A stretch of DNA of 64,000 bases from Apus apus (Eukaryota > Chordata > Aves > Apodiformes > Apodidae), in NCBI RefSeq assembly GCF_020740795.1, contig NC_067282.1, positions 132,179,132 to 132,243,131 on the forward strand. The letters run 5' to 3'. Within the stretch, counting starts at the first letter, position 1. Every line of letters begins with the position of its first letter. The position numbers and the translations under genes are program-made. Positions 55,586-64,000 of this stretch are shown here, piece after piece. The notes below the pieces were generated by a model. It ran no database searches. It was not told the origin of the DNA and saw nothing but the letters and a program-made list of their open reading frames with translations.

Positions 55586-56821
55586 TGAAGATTTGGATTG
55601 AGCAGGAAGGACAATACCAGAGCTTAAACAAGCTGGTCTGGAGGAGTGAGTTGGTTCCCAACTAAGAGTAAAAGCCTCTGTGATAGGAATGGGCTGTATG
55701 AGAAACCTATTTATTTATTACTTGCCCTTTAAAAGTAGATCAGTGCCAGGCTCCAGTGGGCCTGGGTGCTGTGACTGAAAGGCAGGGGCAGGGCTGGTCC
55801 CAGCTGCAGTCTGCTCTTGTTTAATGGCTGTGTCAGGTCAAGGTGTGGCAAAAGGCAGTGCCAGGTGTTACAGAAAACTTGGGAAAAATCAACTCAATGG
55901 GGACAAAAATCTGACCCTGGAGACACTGGTGTGAGTTGTTGCTTTTCATGGCAGCAGAGGCAGCTCCTGACCACTCACAGCAGGGAGCAGAAGTCTGGAG
56001 GAGGCAAAATTAATTAACTTCTAATGTTTTCAGTAGCTTAGCAGCTGATTGCATTTATGGACTGGTTTATTCCATTCCCCTCAGCTTTTAGTGGACAAAG
56101 TGAGATTTTGGGTTGCACAATTGTAATTACTTTCCTTCAGCCACCATTCAGCAGTGGAAAACCTGATCAGTTTTCAAACTGGCAAACTCACTCTGTTTAG
56201 AGCTAGCTGGATAGTTTCATCAGTGCAAAAACTCCTCTGCCTGTAGTTTTCTTACAATTTTATTAATCAGATTTAATAGCATAAAAATAATTTCAAAAGG
56301 TCATTCATATTTTACTATTTACTGTTTGCATTATATCATGGAGCAGCTGTGACAGCTGAGAAATAAAGGCTGTTATCACACAGCCATTAAAAAAAGGCCA
56401 TAAAGCAGCTGCAGCATCAGTGCTAGAAGTGTTCACAGCCTTCCATGGCATGAAAGTGGAGACTGAAAGGTGACCTGAACTAAAAACACACGGGAATTGT
56501 GGCTTTTTTTGCTGAGTCACAAAGGTAGCCCAGTAAGGAGAAGCAAGACCTTTCAGCTTTGAAGCAGGTCACTGAGATAGTTGTTTTTCAAGAGCGGGTG
56601 TTGTCATTTTGTGTGTAGAGCAGAAAAATGCACACAGGTGGGACAGAGAGTTCTGGTGTTTTAGAGAGAAAATGTAGCTATGGGGGAGCATGTGCAGAGA
56701 CTGAGGAGAGGGTTGACTTGGAGGGGGTTTGTCTGTTCAGAGTAACAGCGTAACCAATACTGCAGCAGGAGTGATTGCTTTTTAAGAGACCAGCAGAAAA
56801 GCTTTGTGCATGAAATTATCA
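55586..56821. other. Intergenic DNA after REP15
   Basis: Unique sequence without recognised gene or repeat. MRPS35, which follows REP15 in human, is not seen here. Confidence 0.55.
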
Positions 56822-57016
56822 TTGGGGTGGTGAGGCACTGGCACGGGTTGCCCAGGGAAACTGTGGAAGGCCCCCCCTGAAAGTGTTCAAGGGCAGGTTG
56901 GATGGGGCTTTGAGCAACCTGATCTAGTGGGAGGTGTCCCTGCCCGTGCAGGGGGGCGTTGGAACTAGATGATTTTTAAGGTCCCTTCCAACCCAAACCA
57001 TTCTATGATTCTATGA
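56822..57016 (+). mobile_element. CR1 LINE 3' fragment
   Basis: Plus-strand CR1 tail. GGTTGCCCAGGGAAACTGTG, then GTGTTCAAGGGCAGGTTGGA, GATCTAGTGGGAGGTGTCCC and AAGGTCCCTTCCAACCC precede the terminal ATTCTATG repeats. Roughly 190 bases, 5'-truncated. Confidence 0.92.
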
Positions 57017-59399
57017 AATTGGTATCTTAGAACTCTTAGTGTGTCTCTCTTAAGCTACTCAGTTCTGTAGAAATGCTGCCTCTCTGAGAACTGGTAGGCC
57101 TTTTTTTCCTTTGGCTGTTTTGCATGCTTTTCTGGTATTGGCAAGGAGACAATCAAAATGTCTTGACTAGTTTGAACTATGGAAGTTACACATAGTAATA
57201 TATATATATATAATTGGGGCAGCTGACAATTTGATTCATGTCCTCCAAAGTGGTTCTGGTACATCAGAGATGTCACACAGCCTGGTGATTATCCTGGGAG
57301 CCAGAGTACATCTCCCAGGTTGGGCCACACTTCACCTGTTTGCCTTGTAGGTTTTAGCTCAGGAGCCTGGGCTCTCAGCAAAGCTGGGAGCTTGCCAAGG
57401 CTCAGTACCAGAGCTGATGATGGTGAAGATGCACAAAAAGTATTTAATAATGTAAATTTGACTGTGTGCAATTACTCAGCCAAGCTGGAGTCTCAGCTTA
57501 GGTGACTCACAGCCATACCATGAGGTATGAGTACCAGGTAAGGTGCTGACCTCAGACAGTTTAACCCCATGGTAATTTGTGTAATAAAGGTAGTAATAAC
57601 TAAGTGAAGGGGTTAAGTTGTGGTGTTTGGGGTGTGTTGTTGTTTGGTGTGGTGTTTTTTTTCCTTTTGACATGGTTTGCTAATGTATAGTTTGTATAGT
57701 TGTATAGAAAAACCGCAGAACACCTTTCCTCACTTTAAAGAAACTTTAAGAAGCGTGATTAGCTTATCACAAGATACAGATATCCAACCTACTTAGGTGC
57801 ATCAGGAGTTCCTGACTCAAGCAGAGCCCTTGGTGCCAGTGATTCCTTACTCCAGGAGTGTGTTTGGCACCACTATCCCCAGCCCCCTTCGACTCCTTGG
57901 TTGCAGAAGCAGCAGGGTGGTCAGTGTACCCCAGCTGCATGTTACATGGGCACTGCTCTCATCTACAGTTGTCCTGTCCCTCAGCTACACAGTGACCCCT
58001 CTCCCACCCTTCTCCCTGGCTGATCCATCACCAATGCACCCTTGCTTTCTCTGCCATCTCCCACATCCTGAGAGGATAAAAAAAACGCACAACCTCCCAT
58101 TCCCTTCTCTACACACATTTCCCTTCTACTGCTGCAAGGACTCTTGTTTCTACCAGCCAATGTTTCCAACAGAGGTGATTTGGTTAGAAGTTCTCTCTGC
58201 ACCTGCAGGTGTTTGCTGCAACTAGATGCCTGTGTATGCTCCTGAGGCAGATTGCTGGGTGCCAGGCTCAGGGAGAGCAGCCTGATGCAGGTGTCTTGTC
58301 ATTGGTGCTTGGGGAGTGCTACCTGCTGACAAAAAGAGGGTTAATTCTGTTAATTCACACCGTGGGCTGGGGTGGCAGGCAGGGCACGACCCCCAGGAGC
58401 CCTAACTGCTATTCTGTTACACTGTTCAAGCAAGGAAAGTCACAGATCCCTGCTGCTCCAATCCCACTTTGCTGTTTGCCCACTCACAGCTGATCTGCAT
58501 GTGCAGGAAGTCACAAACATGAAGGAGTGCCTGGCTGCTGAACTGGCTTTGCCCAAGCAACACTCCTTTTCTTCTTGTTCACTCCAGCAGGATCAAGAGG
58601 AGAAAAGCTCAGGAACAATATAAGGCTCCTTTCTCTAAGCCAAGTTATGTTTACCAGAACCTTTAGGAGGACACTATTAAGCCCCTGAGGCAAGTGTGTA
58701 TTTCCTTACCTGTTGTACAGTGCCTTGAAAGATTAAAGCAGCCAGAGCCCACCTCAGCTACACAGGCTGCTGGGAAGCCAGGAAGGGCGAGGCCTTTCTT
58801 AGGGCAAGTGGTCACTTCACCACATGCATCCCAGAACCAAGAGCTGCTTCAGCTCTGGCCCCTGTGGCTGTCCTAGGGCTAACACCAGATGCACAGCTGG
58901 GGCTGCTGCAGCACTAGGGGAAGTCATGGCTCAAGACCCTGCTCCAGGAGTGAGATGAAGGAACAGCTCATTTCTCACCTCCTTCCTCTGAGATCCTCTG
59001 TTGCAGAGGGAGCAGCACCCAGAGACAGGCCCCTGCCATGAGCAAGCACATCCTCACTGCTCCTGGGGGTACAGCTGCCTCTGCGCAGGGCTACGGGAAG
59101 GGGACCCACCTCTGGCAAAAGCCAAAGCAGCAGCTGCCTTTTCCATCCTGCCCCTCTCAGGAACCCTTCCACAAAATGCCTTTTGTGCAGGAGGTTCACA
59201 TTTCCCCAGCTGCTTTGTAACATGGAGGTCCGTAGTACTCAGCATGTCCTGTCAGAAAACATCTTTGGTAAGACAGATGAACTTGCTCAAAGGAAAAAAA
59301 ACAAAACCAATATGTAAACCCAACTTTTATCACAGACTTGCTCAAATGCTACAGTACAGGACCATTAAGTGAAAGGGACTGTGACACAGTTTTGTTTCA
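57017..59399. other. Intergenic DNA between REP15 and the convergent reductase gene
   Basis: No conserved exon was seen. It contains a short (TA)n microsatellite near 57198-57212 and a C-rich segment near 57830-58110. Small open frames on both strands match nothing known. Confidence 0.55.
57198..57213. repeat. (TA)n microsatellite
   Basis: About eight TA dinucleotides in a row. Confidence 0.85.
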
Positions 59400-61652
59400 G
59401 TAGATTATACAAAATCCCTCTTTTTATTTATTAAAAGAGCCTCATGATCACAAGAAAGATGTACAAAATAAAGGTAAAAAGAGGAGATTGGAGTGATAGG
59501 GAAAAAAAGCAGAGACAGTTTACTCCTTGACTCAGCATCCAAATACAGCAGTTTTCACCAAACTCAAACAAAAGAAAGAGATAAGCACTTGGATAATTAT
59601 CTAACTGGCTTATTTTTTTTTCTTTAACCTTCACTTTATGGAGTGTTTTACAATTATAGTTTGTCTCTTATAAAGCCCAAGATGATGGCCTCTGTTACAC
59701 AAAGGTGATTCACCTGCAAGATACTTTATTTCTTACACAGATATGAAAAAGCCAGTAATTGAATAAGCAGAGTAAGTAATACAAAACAGTTGATGTGTAA
59801 CCAGCTGGAGTTATTTTTTACAAACTTCATTAAATACAACAATGAAAAAAAAATGCTATGCATATCCCACAGTGATACAAACCAGCAGCAAGGTAATTTC
59901 TCTCATATTTCTGCTTTTAGCCTCCTAAAAAGGGACTGAAACTTCCTTCAGTATTGTTTGAACTTTGGAGCATAGTATTAAAGAACAAATGTTAGAAGCA
60001 CACATCAAAAATTCAATACTTCAGAGGCAAGTATATAATTAATAAAATTAATAACAATAATATCCATTTAAGGTTCCCTAAATTACCTGTAGGATCTTTT
60101 TCTCCTTTTAATTAATGCTGAAAATTAACCTTTTAAGTGCACAGTACCCATCTGTTGGACAGGCACAAAAGACAACATGGGAAGCTATAACCCCTCATAC
60201 CTACCCAAACCTTTCAAAAAGTGGTTCTATACACTGACACTTGCAGCTAACTAGCATCCACATTACTTCATCTATCACTAAACATCCTTTCGGTCACTGA
60301 TTTCATCACCAGAAACAAGATTTTTAGTTTCATAGATTCCTAGCAGGACAGCTCTATCCTCAACAGCAACTCTGTTGTTCAGAAGCAGAAGGTCTGGCAC
60401 ACAAGATGCCTTAAGTTTACTAAAGATTAGGTAAAAGGCTGCTGTAAAAAAAAAAAAGTATATTAAAAAAATAAATCAGAGCTGTAGTAAACAGTATCTA
60501 GGAAACATTTAGATTAGGTAAGACATTTCAATTTGCTGTCAGTTTGGTGACTTAAGGCTGTTCCCATGCACCCTTAGCAGGCAAACCCCTTTGGAGCTTT
60601 GCCTAAGCAAGACAGGCAGGAGAGTTCCCTGACTGCATGCACACTGCTTCCTCCCAGGCTGGGCCACCTGCTGAAACCCACCCTGGCAATGAACCTCAGC
60701 TCACTTTGTTCCAAAGCCACCTCTGGGAAAACAAGAAACTTAAACTAGATCCTGTCTTCACCCAGCATTTTTGTCACTGCAAAGAGCATGGAGAACAACT
60801 GCTTTTGTATTCCGCTGGCACCATCCACTATTTAAAAGTAAATTCAAAAGTTAGTTGCTTTGTTGGTTTTTTTCAGTATTCCACACACATACAAGCAAAG
60901 AATTCCAGGTACTTGTGGAGCAGTGCACAAAGCCACCTGCATCCTGTAGTTTCTTTCATTGCCCAGGGATGTGAACAATGACCAGCTGGAAAAGTGTTTG
61001 CACCTAAGAGATGCTATTCCATAATACAAAGGCAACTAATTTTGTATTGCCATCTACCTCTCTGATTAACAAGGCAGCTTGAACAACTTCAGTCCTAAGA
61101 GGTTCATTGTCATCCTTCAACCTAACAAGCATCTTCAAGTTTCTGATGTTGCAAAGATAATGCACACGAGGCAAAGGCTCCTGGCCCTCCTACTGTAACA
61201 GCACTGTAAGGATTAAAATTTGGCATAGGCAAGGTGAATAATCCAGCACATTCTAGGTATTTTTGTACTTCTAACCAAATAAAATACCACGTATGCACAG
61301 TGTTAGGAAGTAGGATATTACTGCCATTTGATTACAGTGCTAGGAAAAAGTGTAAATGAGCGTTTGCTGCCCTAAGCAGCTCTACTGTCCTCCCTTGGGA
61401 TGGAGCCAGCTGAGCACTAGGCCTCACCACTTTTCCCTAATACAGTTGTTTCTGTGCAACATACAGTACAGCTTTAGTACAGTTGAGCTTAAGTGTCTTA
61501 CTTGCCAGAGATTCAGAAAAAAAAATTAATAAGCATTTTTAATGTAAATGTAGCTTCCCAGCACTGTGCATCAGCCATCTCTGTAACTTTCTCCTGTTCC
61601 CCATTAGTTTTTCCTTCCCTTCTGCACAAGATCACTGAATTACCAGTCTTCT
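59400..61652 (-). other. CYB5R3: 3' UTR of the cytochrome b5 reductase gene (probable)
   Basis: AT-rich, without coding signal, lying directly downstream (on the minus strand) of the reductase stop codon. An overlapping double hexamer, AATAAATAAA on the minus strand at 59432-59423, is the best candidate for the distal polyadenylation signal. Another AATAAA (minus) lies near 59726-59731. The length of about 2.25 kb is inferred. Confidence 0.55.
59423..59432 (-). promoter_or_regulatory. CYB5R3: Double polyadenylation signal AATAAATAAA
   Basis: Two overlapping canonical hexamers on the minus strand. Likely end of the reductase transcript near 59400. Confidence 0.5.
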
Positions 61653-61825
61653 CTAGAAGGAGAACCTCATGTCCTTGGTGTAGCCCAGTTTGTCCAGGTT
61701 GGGAAGGCAAGCATACTGGATCATTGGAGGAGGTCCACACATGAGGATCAGAACATCATTTTGAGGTGGGGGCAGGTGGTCTCTGATCATCTCTTGGTTC
61801 ACAAATCCTTGGCTGTAATCCCAGT
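61653..61825 (-). CDS. CYB5R3: CYB5R3-like last coding exon
   Basis: 173 bases. Two bases complete Asn, then 56 codons from [20 protein letters not shown] to RFSF and a TAG stop. The acceptor on the minus strand is ttccaacag. Contains the CGPPPM NADH-site motif. Confidence 0.9.
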
Positions 61826-63803
61826 CTGTTGGAAAAAAAAATTTAAAAAAACATAGTGGAAGGAGGAAAAAAAAGGGGAGAAAGATAAATAAAAGTCACT
61901 GTAGAATGAAGGGTGGGGTTTTGGGGTTGAGGGGGGTTTTATGTTAACATTCTGGACCGTAGCATTAGTACACTCCAGTCACATCAGTGTCCTCAATAAA
62001 ATTGTCCTACATGGAAAAACTGCCACCTCAGCTTTAAGATCCAAAACCTGATGTTTGGAGAAAACAAGGACTAACTTTTAATCAAGCTCCCTAAGAGCCC
62101 CAAGGAAATCTCAAGCAGGGCTGAGAACAGAATGTGAATCTTCTCAGCTCCAGTACTGTGAAATAACAGCATCCACCCTCCTTACCCCACTGTTCACAAG
62201 CTCACTGGGAGAAACGTAGCTGATGACATTTTTCCAAGTTGGAACACTCATGGTACTAATCAATGAATATGAGGATTCAGGTTTACCCATCACATTCCCA
62301 GCCCTGGATGCAAAAAGCTGCTGACCCAAACTTTTGGGCACAGTGAGACTTGCATTGTTCTCCCACAGATTACCCCAAAATCTCCAGTTTTGGTCCAGTT
62401 TCACGTGTGGTAGTGGAAGTTTGCACAACAGTGTTGATGGCGGGGGGGGTCTAAGGAGGAACTTTTATCACAAGTGCTAAGATCAGTTTACAATTCACAA
62501 ATCTCAAAGAAAAGGAAGAGTGATTAGAAATTCCAGGAGCACACTAACTGCAGAAGATGATGTGACAGCAACAGACCGTGGGGACGGCAAGACCCATTCT
62601 CCCACCCTACCAGAGGTGTATCCTTGGTCACAAGGTAAGAGAAGACCATTTGGCTTCTTTGCCCCAAACTGCCACTGAACAGAAGTGTGAATCTATCCTG
62701 ATGTGGCTGGGGGGAATGGTAAGAAAGGAAAGCAAAATGGAATGACACAGAAACTATTTAGCCTTTCACAGCAGCAGTAACTATTTAGCCTTTTTTTCCT
62801 CAAACCTGCACAGCTGAGGGAGGCACATTCAGCTTAGCTCATCCTCTCCAGCCTAGACCAGCCAACTATGTCACATCTTTAAAACTGGACAGCACCAAGC
62901 TGGAACATTATTTTCATTAAGAAATACTGTTAATTCAAAGGCAATGCAATTGCCTGGGAAGAAGATCCTTTTCACCAGGGAGTGTAGTGATAGGACAAGG
63001 GGTAATGGTTTTAAACTGAAATAGGGTAGATTTAGGCTGGATATTAGGAGGAAATTCTTCACCATGAGGGTAGCAAGGTGCTGGAATAGGTTACACAGGG
63101 AGGTTGTGGTTTCCACCTCCCTGGAGGTGTTCAATGTCAGGTCGGATGAGGCTTTGTGCAGCCTGGTCTAGTGGGAGGTGTCCCTGATCATAGCAGCAAG
63201 GCTGGATCCTGATGATCTTTCAGGTCCGTTCCAACCTTAACCATGATTCTATGATTCTAAGATCAGCTACCATCAACTGCCAGGAAATAACAGGTAGGCA
63301 GGAGTCTGCACTTGGCCGCATCTCCATGAGATGCACCACTGCAGCTGCCTTAACCATGCTCTAAACACAAGACAGTAAGAACATGTTGTATTTATGTCGG
63401 TGGAGAAGAAGAAAGGAAGGTCACCAAGTAAGTAATGGTAAATATTCATTCATAGTCATGGCAGGAATGCTGCAGTGTTGTTCACCAGAGGTGAGCTTTG
63501 AGGCTTTGGAAACACTGCCTGATTATATCTAGGAGTTTCTGTGCATCACTGTGTGTAAAATGATGCTACTGGGTGCATGCAGACGTGACTCAGTGAGCAA
63601 GAACGGAGCTCAGAAATAGGCACATGACATAGGATGTCTCTGGTCAAATACATGCATTAATACTCATAACTCAAGCTTCAGTGGAAGCAGCATTAGATCT
63701 TACTTTCAGGTGCTTTGTCCAGTGTGTACCAACACTTGAAGCGACCGGGATTCTGAACCTGGATCTCCTCCAGCTCGGAACGTAACAGGATATCCTTCTC
63801 AGT
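61653..63803 (-). CDS. CYB5R3: NADH-cytochrome b5 reductase, C-terminal part (last two coding exons)
   Basis: Joined minus-strand exons 63803-63704 and 61825-61653 encode the last 90 residues. [20 protein letters not shown] is followed by [60 protein letters not shown] and [10 protein letters not shown], then TAG. Known role: FAD flavoprotein passing electrons from NADH to cytochrome b5 on ER and mitochondrial outer membranes. The CGPPPMIQ motif is the NADH-binding loop with the conserved Cys. The [15 protein letters not shown] and [14 protein letters not shown] blocks favour CYB5R3 over CYB5R1 or R2, although the [10 protein letters not shown] terminus resembles the R1/R2 type. The rest of the gene lies to the right of the window. 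Confidence 0.85.
61826..62949 (-). other. Reductase last intron, part after the CR1
   Basis: Intronic DNA without recognised exon or repeat; G-rich patches near 61915-61940 and 62440-62450. Confidence 0.6.
62950..63262 (+). mobile_element. CR1 LINE 3' fragment
   Basis: About 300 bases of CR1. AAGATCCTTTTCACCAGGGA, ATAGGACAAGGGGTAATGG, TAGATTTAGGCTGGATATTA, CTGGAGGTGTTCAATGTCAG, GATCTTTCAGGTCCGTTCCA and a terminal ATGATTCTATGATTCTAAG. It lies antisense inside the last reductase intron. The coding trace is decayed. Confidence 0.92.
63704..63803 (-). CDS. CYB5R3: CYB5R3-like penultimate coding exon
   Basis: 33 codons plus one base, [20 protein letters not shown] then [13 protein letters not shown]. 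The minus-strand acceptor is taccctgcag and the donor gtaaga. It joins the last exon in frame through a split Asn codon. The 5' remainder of the gene is beyond position 64000. Confidence 0.9.
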
Positions 63804-64000
63804 CTGCAGGGTAAGGAAACCAATGATTACAACTCTGCATCTGAGTGCAGCCCTCAGAGTAGCTACTCTACTGTCCTGCAAGATGGAACAGATGATTCAA
63901 CTATATTTAAAAGACTAAAGAGACCAAATACAAGTTATTTCCATGACTATCCTGGGGCAGAGCTAATAAAAGGCTCAGAACTTTCCCAAGTCTTGACCAT

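Overview
The window is nuclear DNA from a bird. The main evidence is the repeat class: several CR1 LINE pieces, some ending in the typical avian tail (repeats of ATTCTATG). A nuclear copy of mitochondrial DNA also shows bird features: COX1 starts with GTG, and there is no light-strand origin hairpin between tRNA-Asn and tRNA-Cys. The species is not resolved.

Layout: bases 1-5389 hold no recognisable coding exon, only one CR1 scrap. A CpG-rich promoter (about 5390-5912) leads into an alternative first coding exon of PPFIBP1 (liprin-beta-1). The gene then runs on the plus strand to a stop codon at 49689. I place 25 coding exons, one of them a 33-base microexon. Together they encode about 939 residues in one unbroken frame: an N-terminal coiled coil, a Ser/Pro-rich linker with the conserved RSSFGRGFFKIK block, and three C-terminal SAM domains. 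Exons for the longer liprin-beta-1 N-terminus are not in the window and would lie to its left. The 3' UTR probably ends near 50750 or 52275. REP15 (Rab15 effector protein) follows as a single-exon gene at 54464-55168 (+). From the right edge a convergent minus-strand gene enters. Only its last two coding exons are present, and they match the C-terminal NADH-binding lobe of NADH-cytochrome b5 reductase (CYB5R3-like). Its long 3' UTR reaches to about 59400.

Insertions inside PPFIBP1 introns include a NUMT of about 1.5 kb (COX1 codons 1 to about 380, the Tyr-Cys-Asn-Ala-Trp tRNA cluster and a trace of ND2), a minus-strand CR1 at 18196-19045 and a plus-strand CR1 at 44178-44955. The latter keeps a 232-codon reading frame.

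How the genes relate: PPFIBP1 makes a cytoplasmic scaffold that binds liprin-alpha and works in cell-adhesion and synaptic-type complexes. REP15 acts in Rab15-dependent receptor recycling. The reductase passes electrons from NADH to cytochrome b5. They are neighbours but not a pathway. PPFIBP1-REP15 adjacency matches human 12p11, whereas the reductase next to REP15 does not match the human order. I found no CRISPR array, operon, or clearly new biological system. The most interesting signals are splicing-related: the alternative promoter and first exon, the microexon, an unlisted frame-preserving 42-base cassette candidate inside SAM3, and tandem splice sites.
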